A DNA stretch of 32,060 nucleotides. It comes from Natronoglomus mannanivorans. GTDB taxonomy: Archaea > Halobacteriota > Halobacteria > Halobacteriales > Natrialbaceae. Of the stretch, positions 1-7,915 are shown in pieces. The DNA lies in contig JAOPKB010000027.1 of NCBI GenBank assembly GCA_025517485.1, forward strand, positions 1 to 32,060. Direction: 5' to 3'. Under the pieces are notes generated by a model, which saw only the letters and a program-made list of their open reading frames with translations, did not search any database and was not told the DNA's origin. The first letter of the stretch is position 1. The number at the start of each line of letters is the position of its first letter. A program made the translations under genes and the position numbers.

Positions 1-14
1 GAGCGGCGATTCAT

Positions 15-31
15 CCCCGCCCTACTCGCTC
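15..31. repeat. 17-bp direct repeat, left copy
   Basis: The sequence CCCCGCCCTACTCGCTC occurs here and again, identically, at 32015-32031. The flanks are not alike beyond the repeat. It lies just outside the stop codon of the protease gene. I infer a short dispersed haloarchaeal sequence, possibly a remnant of a mobile-element end. No transposase is visible beside either copy. Confidence 0.5.
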
Positions 32-67
32 ACTACCGTTCGCTCCTTGAGGACGCGGCATTCTCGC

Positions 68-814
68 CTACTTTCTGGTAAATCCGCCCTGATACCCCTC
101 GAGTCGGCGCTGTGCACAGGCCGAAAACGAGAACGTGAGCTTCCGGCCGAGGTCGTCGGTCTCGGGGTACACCGTCCCACAACTCGAGCGGTCGCCGTCG
201 TACTCGGGATCCCAGGCGTAGGCACTGAGCATCGGTGAGGCGGCGACGGCGTCGCCCTTGCGGAACGTGACACCGTGGTCGTGGTTGAGTCCGAGCGCGT
301 GGCCGGCCTCGTGGACGAGTACCTGCATCACTCGCTCGGGCGTTCGATAGGGAACGACGTCGTACCGATCCCCGAACTCGACGGGTTCGAGTTCGGCGAT
401 GTGTCTGGCACCGCCGACCGACGCGATGTGCGGGATTCCGTATCCGGTCGGCGCCGTCCGCATCTGGCCGTCGGTGACGAGCAGGTTCACGTCCGCGACG
501 GGTGTGATCTCCCCGCGGCCGAAATAGCCGGCGACGACGCGTGAGGGCCACTCGCCGTGTATCGTCACGTTGGCGCCGTCCTCCGTCGAGACCGGAACCG
601 TGCCGCCGAAACTCACCTCGAGCGTCCAGAACTCGAGGTCGAAGGCCAGTTGGAGGTACTCGCGAATCCGGTCGGGCACGCCGTCGTACGTCGCGGCCTG
701 TTCGGAGAGCCAGAACCGAATCTCGAGCGTTTCGACGGGTGATCGACTCGTGTAGCCGATGACTCCCAGCGAGCCCAGCGAGCCGACCGTTCCGAGAAAC
801 GCTCGTCGTTTCAC
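68..814 (-). CDS. Secreted metzincin-like zinc metallopeptidase
   Basis: This 248-residue protein carries the zinc-protease motif HEAGHALGLNHDH at residues 168-180 (HExxHxxGxxH, with Glu169 as general base). A Met-turn-like SPMLSAY follows at 193-199, so it fits the metzincin/matrixin group. The N-terminus MKRRAFLGTVGSL has twin arginines and a small-residue-rich hydrophobic stretch, which suggests Tat export; there is no lipobox cysteine. It begins with GTG at 814, the only start that keeps the signal peptide. The substrate is unknown. It stands alone, and its 3' end runs into the 17-bp repeat region at the window edge. Family assignment is firm; export by Tat is inference. Confidence 0.8.
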   Translation of the reverse strand: MKRRAFLGTVGSLGSLGVIGYTSRSPVETLEIRFWLSEQAATYDGVPDRIREYLQLAFDLEFWTLEVSFGGTVPVSTEDGANVTIHGEWPSRVVAGYFGRGEITPVADVNLLVTDGQMRTAPTGYGIPHIASVGGARHIAELEPVEFGDRYDVVPYRTPERVMQVLVHEAGHALGLNHDHGVTFRKGDAVAASPMLSAYAWDPEYDGDRSSCGTVYPETDDLGRKLTFSFSACAQRRLEGYQGGFTRK

Positions 815-846
815 GTAACGGGATAGTGACGCAGCCGACCAGATAT

Positions 847-856
847 TGAACGTTCA
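847..856. promoter_or_regulatory. Palindrome upstream of the protease gene
   Basis: TGAACGTTCA is a perfect 10-bp palindrome 33-42 nt before the protease start. It overlaps the zone where a weak TATA-like AATATC lies; a second AT-rich TATA candidate is at about 866-878. A near-identical TGAACATTCA occurs at 1464-1473 in front of the next minus-strand gene. An operator role is inference. Confidence 0.3.
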
Positions 857-1093
857 CATATTCACGTTTTATGTATTGTCTGTCTATGCCATACCACATC
901 GCTGCAGGTCGCGAGTGACGACTTACGACTGATAACTCGCGACCGACGGTCGACACTGACCGCTCGAGCCGTGACGAACGCGCGACGGCGAGCCATCGAC
1001 GTGGGCTCACGCTCGTCTCGAGTCGCCTCGTGTCACTCGACGGTCGTTCCAGAACACACAACAGGTGTTACTCGAAGGGATCGGACGGTCCGC

Positions 1094-1348
1094 TCACGGA
1101 ATCGATCGACGGGAGTCGACGATCCACGCGGTGGTACCGTCCGATCGAAGTTCGACGCAGGTTGGCAACGCTGTCGCTTCGGTCGGAACGAGTAACAGTA
1201 GTTCGCCGTCGTCGATACCGACGAGTCGGCGTCCGGTCTCGGTCTCGTGCAGGCACGGGGTCCACGTCCCGTTCGTGAGCTTCCGATCGATCTGCCAGTC
1301 GGTGTAGTACCGACCGTTCGACCCCTCGTAAATCGGGCCGACGGTCAT
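1094..1348 (-). CDS. Small uncharacterised protein (84 aa)
   Basis: The protein begins MTVGPIYEGSNGRYYTDW and has no motif I recognise. It is probably cytoplasmic, as no signal or membrane segment is visible. Codons downstream of the ATG at 1348 show the strong G/C third-position bias of real genes here, whereas the open frame upstream (to 1633) does not, so I chose this start. A good TATA box on this strand (1497-1502) would place the transcript start near 1474, at an in-frame GTG. A 126-residue version starting there, or a roughly 125-nt leader, are therefore both possible. Function unknown. Confidence 0.55.
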   Translation of the reverse strand: MTVGPIYEGSNGRYYTDWQIDRKLTNGTWTPCLHETETGRRLVGIDDGELLLLVPTEATALPTCVELRSDGTTAWIVDSRRSIP

Positions 1349-1463
1349 CGCACCACCCCGTCGCCACAGCCCTGGACTGACCGGCGCCCTCTCGCCGCGA
1401 TGGTCGCCGTCGATCGGATCGGTAGTCCCACGTTCGTGCACCCACCACTTCGTCTCTCGAGGG

Positions 1464-1502
1464 TGAACATTCACTCTCGGGTGAACATGTGGGTCCTTTA
1501 TA
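1464..1502 (-). promoter_or_regulatory. TATA box with TGAACA repeats
   Basis: Reading the minus strand, TATAAA lies at 1502-1497. Just inside the predicted transcript are two copies of a TGTTCACC motif (1490-1481 and 1471-1462), the inner one forming the near-palindrome TGAACATTCA. The spacing suggests a repressor site at the transcription start. This is inference from sequence only. Confidence 0.4.
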
Positions 1503-1670
1503 CTCACGAAATTCTGAGTGTCCGCCTCTCCTATGCGTCGGATGCGACCCGGCACGAATGTCTTGTGCCTCCCCGTCGAACCGTCGGTCACATCATGATC
1601 CGGATCGAAATCGGCTGTCGCCATTCGAGTCACGGCCCTCGGGCGGTCGTTCGCACGCTGGCCTCCCGCT

Positions 1671-1680
1671 GGAGGGGTGA
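1671..1680 (+). promoter_or_regulatory. Shine-Dalgarno site of hutH
   Basis: GGAGGGGTGA lies 6 nt before the GTG at 1687 and is complementary to the 16S 3' end. It supports that GTG as the real start and implies a leadered transcript, unlike most genes in this window. Confidence 0.6.
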
Positions 1681-1686
1681 CCGCCC

Positions 1687-3369
1687 GTGACCGTCACCCT
1701 CGACGGCGAGACGCTCACGCCCGAGGACGTCGCCGCGGTCGCTCGTGCCGGCGAACGCGTCACGATCGCAGACGAGGCCCGCGAACGCGTCCGCGAGTCC
1801 CGCGAGCGCGTCGAGGACGTCCTCGATTCGGGCGAACCCGTCTACGGGTTGAACACGGGCTTCGGAGAACTGGTCGACGAGCGGATACCCCCGTCGCAGG
1901 TCGAACGACTGCAGACGAACCTGATTCGGAGTCACGCCGCCGGCGGCCGCCGCGAACTGGATCGCGAAGCGGTCCGCGCCATGATGGTCGCTCGAGTCAA
2001 CGCGTTGCTGACGGGTCACTCGGGAGTCCGCGAGATCGTCGTCGATCACCTCGCCGCGATGCTCAACGAAGGTGTCCACCCCGTCGTCAAGTCCCACGGA
2101 AGCCTGGGGGCCAGCGGTGATCTCGCCCCGCTGGCGCACATGTCGTTGGTCCTCATCGGTGAGGGCGAGGCGCTCGTCGACGGCTCCACTCTCGATGCTG
2201 ATTCGGATGCCGAACTCGACTCCGGGAACCCGACGACTGCCGTGGGCCCCACACACCGGGTTTCCGGTGAAGAGGCGCTCGAGTCGGTCGACCTCGAACC
2301 GCTCACGTTGGCGCCCAAGGAGGGTCTGGCCTTGATCAACGGAACGCAGTTGACGGTGGGGCTCGCGGCGCTGGCCGTCGTCGATAGCGAGGAACTCCTG
2401 CTGGCGGCCGACGTCGCCGGTGCGCTGACGACCGAAGTCACGCTCGCGACGACGGCGACTTCCGATCCGGCGATTCACGCGGTCCGCCCCCACGAGGGGC
2501 AGCGCCGGACCGCCGAGCACGTCCGTGAACTCACCGCTGGCAGCGAGATCGTCGAGGCCCACCGTAACTGCGACCGCGTCCAGGACGCCTACTCGCTGCG
2601 GTGTCTCCCACAGGTCCACGGCGCCGTCCGCGACGCCGTCTCCCACCTCAGGGAGGCGGCCGCGGTCGAACTCAACAGCGCGACGGACAACCCGCTGGTC
2701 TTCGCCGCCGACGCCATCGACGACCGCGCCTCGGGAACCGACCGCGCGGCCGTCCTCTCGGGCGGGAACTTCCACGGCGAACCCCTTGCGCTCCGACTCG
2801 AGTACGCCCGGCTCGCGCTCACGGATCTCGCGGCGATTTCCGAGCGTCGGATCGACCGACTCCTGAACCCGAACCTGCAAGAGCCCCACCTGCCGCCGTT
2901 TCTCGCCCCGGAGAGCGGCCTCCAGTCGGGGTACATGATCGTCCAGTACACCGCGGCCGCCCAGCTCAACGAGAGCCGATCGATCGGCGCTGCCGTGACG
3001 GACAACACCCCGGTTAGCGGCGGGCAGGAGGACCACGTCAGTATGAGCAACCAGTCGGCACTGAATACCCGCCGAGTCCTCGAGAACACCGTGGCCGTGG
3101 TCGCAGCGGAACTCGTTTGTGGCGCGCAGGCCGCCGAGTTCGTCGGGGATGCAGTCGAGATTGGAGGCGGATCTGACGCACCGACCCGCCCTTCTCTCGG
3201 CGCCGGTACGGCAGCCGCCTACGACTGCATTCGGGAGGTCGTCCCGCCCCTCGAGAACGACCGACCGGTCCACGAGGACGTCGCGGCCGTCGTTTCGCTG
3301 CTCGAGGACGGGACGCTGCTCGAACGCGTCGCAGATCGGTGTGATGCCGGTGAATCCGACGGTTCCTGA
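1687..3369 (+). CDS. hutH: Histidine ammonia-lyase
   Basis: HutH removes ammonia from L-histidine to give trans-urocanate, the first step of histidine breakdown, in the cytoplasm. The MIO-forming triad Ala142-Ser143-Gly144 sits in GSLGASGDLAPLAHM, at the same positions as in well-studied bacterial HAL. The protein is 560 residues, slightly longer than usual, with an acidic C-terminal tail. The GTG start is set by a strong Shine-Dalgarno site. No hutU, hutI or hutG is adjacent: the upstream gene is on the other strand and the next gene is a convergent regulator. The rest of the pathway must be elsewhere, or this enzyme acts alone. Aromatic lyases share the fold, but the motif context fits HAL best. 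Confidence 0.92.
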   Translation: MTVTLDGETLTPEDVAAVARAGERVTIADEARERVRESRERVEDVLDSGEPVYGLNTGFGELVDERIPPSQVERLQTNLIRSHAAGGRRELDREAVRAMMVARVNALLTGHSGVREIVVDHLAAMLNEGVHPVVKSHGSLGASGDLAPLAHMSLVLIGEGEALVDGSTLDADSDAELDSGNPTTAVGPTHRVSGEEALESVDLEPLTLAPKEGLALINGTQLTVGLAALAVVDSEELLLAADVAGALTTEVTLATTATSDPAIHAVRPHEGQRRTAEHVRELTAGSEIVEAHRNCDRVQDAYSLRCLPQVHGAVRDAVSHLREAAAVELNSATDNPLVFAADAIDDRASGTDRAAVLSGGNFHGEPLALRLEYARLALTDLAAISERRIDRLLNPNLQEPHLPPFLAPESGLQSGYMIVQYTAAAQLNESRSIGAAVTDNTPVSGGQEDHVSMSNQSALNTRRVLENTVAVVAAELVCGAQAAEFVGDAVEIGGGSDAPTRPSLGAGTAAAYDCIREVVPPLENDRPVHEDVAAVVSLLEDGTLLERVADRCDAGESDGS

Positions 3370-3702
3370 ACTGAAGAGGGTTCGAAACTCGAGGGAGTCA
3401 ACTATCGACTCGCTGAGATGCCAGAGCGCGTACTGTTATCACTCTCGAGTTCGTAGTCGCGCCTGCCTTCACGCTACGAAGGCTGTGTAATCCGGAACCG
3501 AGGGGAACCATTCGAGGCACCACCTACCGTGCCCCTCGATCCGGTGTCAGAGGCAAAGTGCTTTACAGCGTCTGGTACATCGGCCGGGGGGCATACAATA
3601 GTACAACCTAATCGTTTAGGGCCACTCGTTCTGTGGGTTTCGGAGTCGTATCGCAACTGCTCTCATTCGGTGGGGTGACAACGCGCTCTCGGGACGGAGC
3701 GG
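3370..3702. other. Convergent intergenic region
   Basis: No gene is evident between hutH and the convergent regulator. The only structure seen is a short inverted repeat, CCTAA-TCGT-TTAGG, at 3607-3620 inside an AT-richer patch (about 3592-3622). It could serve as a transcription end for either gene, but no clear T-tract follows it. Confidence 0.4.
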
Positions 3703-5784
3703 TCAGTTCGGCGGCCCCGTTCGCTCCTCGAAGAACTCGCTGAGGAGTTCGTGCTGGGCTTTTCGCAGGTGCTGGTGCATCGTCGGCGGTGAGACGTCCA
3801 TCGTCTCGGCGATCTCTTCGCCGGTGCTCCCGCGTGGCCAGTCGAAGTAACCCGCGTAGTAGGCCAGTCTGAGAGCGGTGAACTGTCGATCGGTGAGCGA
3901 ATCGAGGATCCGTTCGCGCCGTTCGGTGGCGGTGTGGACGGGTCGGTCGACCTCTCGTCGAGCAGTCAACTCTGCACCCTCGTAGATCGTCTGCACTACG
4001 TCGACGAACCGCCGAACGTCGGCATCCCGTGGTATCTCGACTACCGTGGTCGCGACGCCGTCACGGACGGTCACGTCCCGAATCGTCGCACCGCGGTTGG
4101 TCAACGACCGAACGACAGACTTTGAGAGACGGATCTCGACGGTGCAGCGATCGCCACCGTCGTGGATGAGTCGACACTCCTCGATCGAGTCGTCCCCGGC
4201 CGCTCGATCCAAAACGGTCTCGCCGCCGATACCCTCGACGGTCACGTACTGGTAGACTTTCCCGCCGGTGGTCGTTCCGGCCCACTCGAGGCGACAGGCG
4301 CAGTCGAATCGCTCGGTGAGGTTCATCGAGAACGAATCGCCGCCGTCGATGCGAAACTCGAGTTCGATGGCGGCGTCGGCAAAGAGCAGTCGACGGTTCT
4401 TGACCGCGTTGATGGCGAACCCGATAGTCTCTCCGAGCAACTGGAACGCTGCCTGTTCGCTCTCGCTGAACGCATCGTCTCGTCTCGCGACGACGTTGAG
4501 GACGCCGTAGACGGTCCCGTCGTGGGTGATCGGAACGGCGACCGCCGACCGAATTTCGTCCTCGCGAACCGCAGACTGGTGTGGTGTGGCCAGTTCGTCG
4601 GACTCAGACTCAGACTCGGACTCGGGGTCGGGGTCGAGGAGTCCGGTCACGGTCTGGACGTCTCCCGTTTCGACCGCCCGCTCGAGCAGTCGGCCGTGGT
4701 CTCCAGCCGTCGTCTCGTCGACTGCCTCGAGAAACGACGTCGCGCTACCGCTACCGGTCCGGTAGTCGAGACTCTCTTCTGAGGTGGGTTCACCAACCCA
4801 CGCGCCACAGTACAGTCCCGATCCGACGACCTGATCGCAGACCTTTCGCTCGATGTCGTCGCGCGTCGGGGCCTCGACGAGTGTGTGAACGACGCGACGC
4901 ACGACGTCGTTGATCTGGTTGATCGTCTCGAGGTGATCGCGGCGCCGTCGGAGTTCGCGTTCGCGTCTGGCTCGTTCGGTTACGTCTCTGGCGAGCCAGA
5001 CGACCGCGGGTCGACCGTCGACCGGTTCGTCGATGGGGACGACTCGGCCCTCGTACAGTCGGTCACCCGCCGTCGTTTCGGTGACGTACTCGACGGTCTG
5101 GACGTCGCCCGTCTCGAGCGACCGGCTCACACAGTCGAGTAACTCCGTCGCGGTCTCCGATGGGAACGCTTCCTGTAGCGTACTCCCAGGGAGGTCCTCC
5201 GCGGGGACCGTATAGAGGTGTGCACTGTCGGGACGGACTCTCGCCTCGAGGTACTCACCGTTCTCGTCGATCACGAACGCCTCGTCGGGGAGGGTTTCGG
5301 CGAGGACTCGAAGGTACTCGCTGTCGGTTCCAGTGGACGTTGTGTGGTCCTGTTTCTCGTCGCTGTCCGGCCTCCCGTCTTCACTTCCGTTCTCGCGTTC
5401 TCTCACACGGAGCGTCGTCCGGACCCGTTCGACGAGATTGCCCTCGAATGGGACGTAGTCTGTCACGCCGGCCCGGACTGCGGCCGCCGCGAGCCCTTCA
5501 CTGCCACGTTCGGCGGGTGGTGCGACGATGATCGGAACCGCCGGGAAGTGTTCTTCGACGGTCTCGAGGTGGGTGGTGAGTCGCTCTCGATCACCGGTTT
5601 CGACCACGACGACGTCGGGTTCGTGGCCTCCGTCCGTCAGTTCCTCGATTCCTCGGTCGATCGGGACGTAGTCGGCCTCGAGGCCCGATGCCGACTGCAG
5701 GTCTCGTGCCGGTGGTGTCGTGCGTTCCCCGACGTAGAGGATAGTTCCGCTCTCGCGAACGGACTCGTGGTGAGTGTCTGTCAT
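3703..5784 (-). CDS. Receiver-like/PAS/GAF/BAT/HTH_10 regulator
   Basis: This 693-residue protein belongs to the bacterio-opsin-activator type of haloarchaeal transcription regulators. Domains in order: a degenerate receiver-like domain (about 13-130), a PAS domain (about 155-275), a GAF domain (about 300-460), the BAT-specific region (about 470-630) and a C-terminal HTH_10 (about 635-690, LTDRQFTALRLAYYAGYFDW). In the receiver the strand-3 phosphate-acceptor Asp appears replaced by Glu (DVVVVETGD) and the acidic pair near strand 1 is missing, so it is unlikely to be phosphorylated. An acidic Glu/Ser repeat links GAF elements near residue 390. It probably senses a ligand or redox state through PAS/GAF and regulates unknown genes. 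It is divergent from the aldo/keto reductase. Confidence 0.85.
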   Translation of the reverse strand: MTDTHHESVRESGTILYVGERTTPPARDLQSASGLEADYVPIDRGIEELTDGGHEPDVVVVETGDRERLTTHLETVEEHFPAVPIIVAPPAERGSEGLAAAAVRAGVTDYVPFEGNLVERVRTTLRVRERENGSEDGRPDSDEKQDHTTSTGTDSEYLRVLAETLPDEAFVIDENGEYLEARVRPDSAHLYTVPAEDLPGSTLQEAFPSETATELLDCVSRSLETGDVQTVEYVTETTAGDRLYEGRVVPIDEPVDGRPAVVWLARDVTERARRERELRRRRDHLETINQINDVVRRVVHTLVEAPTRDDIERKVCDQVVGSGLYCGAWVGEPTSEESLDYRTGSGSATSFLEAVDETTAGDHGRLLERAVETGDVQTVTGLLDPDPESESESESDELATPHQSAVREDEIRSAVAVPITHDGTVYGVLNVVARRDDAFSESEQAAFQLLGETIGFAINAVKNRRLLFADAAIELEFRIDGGDSFSMNLTERFDCACRLEWAGTTTGGKVYQYVTVEGIGGETVLDRAAGDDSIEECRLIHDGGDRCTVEIRLSKSVVRSLTNRGATIRDVTVRDGVATTVVEIPRDADVRRFVDVVQTIYEGAELTARREVDRPVHTATERRERILDSLTDRQFTALRLAYYAGYFDWPRGSTGEEIAETMDVSPPTMHQHLRKAQHELLSEFFEERTGPPN

Positions 5785-5961
5785 GTGTTGCGTTCTCGGC
5801 TAGCGTCGAGATTCGACACGCAGTCCGGGTTCGACGCTGTTCGTTTTCGAGGTCCTACGACCGGCATCACGAATAGTCATCGGTCTTCGGGCGGCGTCTC
5901 AGCCTCTCGTCTCGTTTCCCGTCTCCGAAGCGCCGCGCCACCGATCAGCCGGTTCTGGACG

Positions 5962-5998
5962 GTGTTAACACGTTTTACACAGTGTGAACTGTTTACAC
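5962..5998. promoter_or_regulatory. Cluster of four GTTnACAC-type motifs
   Basis: Within 37 bp lie the perfect palindrome GTGTTAACAC (5962-5971), GTTTTACAC (5972-5980), the inverted GTGTGAAC (5982-5989) and GTTTACAC (5991-5998). The motif alternates in orientation, as expected for a multi-dimer operator. It sits in the 509-bp gap between the divergent BAT-type regulator and the aldo/keto reductase. The rest of that gap shows no gene. Autoregulation is inference. Confidence 0.5.
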
Positions 5999-6263
5999 TT
6001 CTTGGACTGCTCAGGAATACAGCGACCGTGAACCGGATTCTGTTCGCGATACGGGGCCGTTCGCTCTCGCCTCGGGAGAGGCTGATAGAAGACGGAATCG
6101 CCGCGGACTCTCCGCGCGGAGTCAGCGACTTCGGGCGAGTGCAACAGAGGGGACGACCGACCCGCGAACAGTCACGCACTGACGCGACCTCGTCGTACCA
6201 TCCGGTGTTTCGTCGGTTCCGCGGCCACACCCTCTCGATTGTGCGGTTTTCTGGGCACCGCCC

Positions 6264-6270
6264 ATTTAAG
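6264..6270 (+). promoter_or_regulatory. TATA box of the aldo/keto reductase gene
   Basis: ATTTAAG is centred 27 nt before the ATG at 6294, predicting a leaderless transcript and deciding that start against an in-frame ATG at 6279. Confidence 0.6.
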
Positions 6271-6293
6271 CAACTCGAGTGTCTTCTCTCGCC

Positions 6294-7271
6294 ATGGAGT
6301 ACACCAGACTCGGTGCGACCGGTTTGCAGGTGTCACCGCTCTGTCTCGGCACGTGGCGCTTCGGACAGGAATCCGGCGGCGTCGTCGAGACGGACCGCGA
6401 GCAGGCACACGCGTTGCTCGACGCCTTCGCCGACGCGGGCGGGAACTTCATCGACACCGCCAACGGCTACGGCGGCGGGGACAGCGAGCGCTGGATCGGC
6501 GAGTGGCTCGCAGAGCAGGACCGCGAGGAGTACGTGATCGCCTCGAAGGTCTACTGGTCCCAGGAGTCACGTTTTCAGGAGAACCTCTCGCGCAAGAACA
6601 TTCGCGCGGAGATCGAGGGGACCCTCGAGCGTCTCGATACGGACTACCTCGACCTGTACTACATCCATCGCTGGGACGACGACACGCCGATCCAGGAGAC
6701 GCTCCGGACGCTGACGAACCTCGTCGAAGAGGGCACAGTTCACAATTTGGGGGCCTCCACGATGGCCGCCTGGAAGCTCACCAAGGCGCTGTGGACGTCG
6801 GACGTCGAGGGACTCGAGCGCTTCGACGTCACTCAGCCGCTGTTCCACGCGGCCTACCGCGAGGACGTCGCCGACTATCTGGACGTCTGTGCCGATCAGA
6901 ACCTCGCTGTCTGCCCGTACTCGCCACTGGCGGGCGGCTTCCTCACCGGAAAGTACGAACGCGCCGGTGATGGCACACAGGACGTCGACGCACCCGACGG
7001 CTCTCGTGGCGACCTCGACGAGATGTTCGGTGACTGGTACGTCTCCGATCGTGGCTGGCAGGTCCTCGACGCGGTCCGAGAAATCGCCGACGAACAGGAC
7101 GCAACGCCCGCACAGGTCGCACTACGCTGGCTGATGGACCAAGAGGAGTTCACCTGCGTTCCGATCGTCGGTGCCCGAACGACCGACCAACTCGAGGAGA
7201 ACCTCGGTGCAGTCGATGTCGACGTCACCGACGCCCAGCACGAACGTATCGACGACGCCCGCGGAACCTGA
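6294..7271 (+). CDS. Aldo/keto reductase
   Basis: This 325-residue enzyme belongs to the NADP-dependent aldo/keto reductase family, a TIM-barrel oxidoreductase acting on aldehydes or ketones in the cytoplasm. The catalytic tetrad is visible: Asp and Tyr in FIDTANGYGGGDSE, Lys in VIASKVYW, and His in LDLYYIHRWD. The C-terminal cofactor-binding segment (VPIVGARTTDQLEENLGA) is intact. It resembles the AKR11/YajO-type branch. The start at 6294 fits the TATA box at 6264-6270. The neighbouring divergent regulator may control it, but nothing in the sequence proves this. The physiological substrate is unknown. Confidence 0.9.
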   Translation: MEYTRLGATGLQVSPLCLGTWRFGQESGGVVETDREQAHALLDAFADAGGNFIDTANGYGGGDSERWIGEWLAEQDREEYVIASKVYWSQESRFQENLSRKNIRAEIEGTLERLDTDYLDLYYIHRWDDDTPIQETLRTLTNLVEEGTVHNLGASTMAAWKLTKALWTSDVEGLERFDVTQPLFHAAYREDVADYLDVCADQNLAVCPYSPLAGGFLTGKYERAGDGTQDVDAPDGSRGDLDEMFGDWYVSDRGWQVLDAVREIADEQDATPAQVALRWLMDQEEFTCVPIVGARTTDQLEENLGAVDVDVTDAQHERIDDARGT

Positions 7272-7386
7272 TCGGAACCCACTGGCCCGACTTCGCCAGC
7301 GTTCGACGGTGTACTCGAATCTCACTCGAACGCTACTATCATTCCCGATTCTCCCGAGATTCATTTATGATATTTAGTGCTAAAGA

Positions 7387-7393
7387 TTTATTG
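7387..7393 (+). promoter_or_regulatory. TATA box of the 7417 gene
   Basis: TTTATTG is centred 27 nt before the ATG at 7417, in an otherwise AT-rich patch (7360-7393). It predicts leaderless transcription from 7417 and disfavours the out-of-frame ATG at 7412. Confidence 0.55.
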
Positions 7394-7416
7394 CGCATCG
7401 GCGAATCACCGATGGT

Positions 7417-7812
7417 ATGGCATCCAACCAAGAACTACTCGAGAAACTGGGCCGCAGCGGAGACGAACTCGAAGCCGCCGAGAACGATCCGGCGATGCAG
7501 TTTCAGATGCAGGTGTTACAGGCTGCCAAGGACGCCCACGAGGAGGGTGCGCCGTTTCTCGCACTGGAGTACCGCCTGATGGAGGCACTGTACGGTATCT
7601 ACGGACTCGCGATCGACGCCGGCGAACTCGAGGACGAGACACTGCTCGACGACGGCGACCTCGACGAGGAGTTGCTCCACCGGATCGATCTGATCGGGTC
7701 CTCGCGACGGGCGCTGATCAGAGGTGTCGACGAGGATATCGTCGAATCGAACCTAGAGTCCGCACTCGAGGACACGGCCGACGACGAGACGCTCGCGTCG
7801 TTCTATCGATAA
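7417..7812 (+). CDS. Acidic uncharacterised protein (131 aa)
   Basis: This is a very acidic, probably all-helical, soluble protein beginning MASNQELLEKLGRSGDELE. No catalytic or metal-binding motif, signal or membrane segment is visible. A well-placed TATA box and the strong G/C third-position bias support it as a real gene. It stands alone between the aldo/keto reductase and a convergent epimerase gene. I do not recognise the family beyond a general haloarchaeal character. Confidence 0.7.
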   Translation: MASNQELLEKLGRSGDELEAAENDPAMQFQMQVLQAAKDAHEEGAPFLALEYRLMEALYGIYGLAIDAGELEDETLLDDGDLDEELLHRIDLIGSSRRALIRGVDEDIVESNLESALEDTADDETLASFYR

Positions 7813-7814
7813 CT

Positions 7815-7856
7815 CGCCGTTCGCCGTTCGCCGTTCGCCGTTCGCCGTTCGCCGTT
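7815..7856. repeat. Six tandem copies of a 7-bp unit
   Basis: CGCCGTT is repeated six times without error, starting 3 bp after the stop of the 7417 gene, with a decayed seventh unit (CGTCGTG). It lies in the short convergent gap before the epimerase gene. Such perfect short repeats usually vary in copy number by replication slippage. Confidence 0.9.
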
Positions 7857-7915
7857 CGTCGTGAGGTGGTCGAGGTCGACCACGGAACTCCCACGACACG
7901 CTCCTTCCGCACTCG

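Noticed and set aside
1630..3273. Long minus-strand open frame antisense to hutH
   Set aside because: It mirrors hutH codons in high-GC DNA; composition is Arg/Val/Gly-heavy with no family motif, while hutH has a complete catalytic motif.
4595..4640. GACTCAGACTCAG-type short repeat
   Set aside because: It is in frame within the regulator and simply encodes its acidic Glu/Ser linker.
5218..6537. Plus-strand 439-codon frame across the BAT-type gene, the gap and the aldo/keto reductase start
   Set aside because: It overlaps two well-supported genes in other frames and has no recognisable domain.
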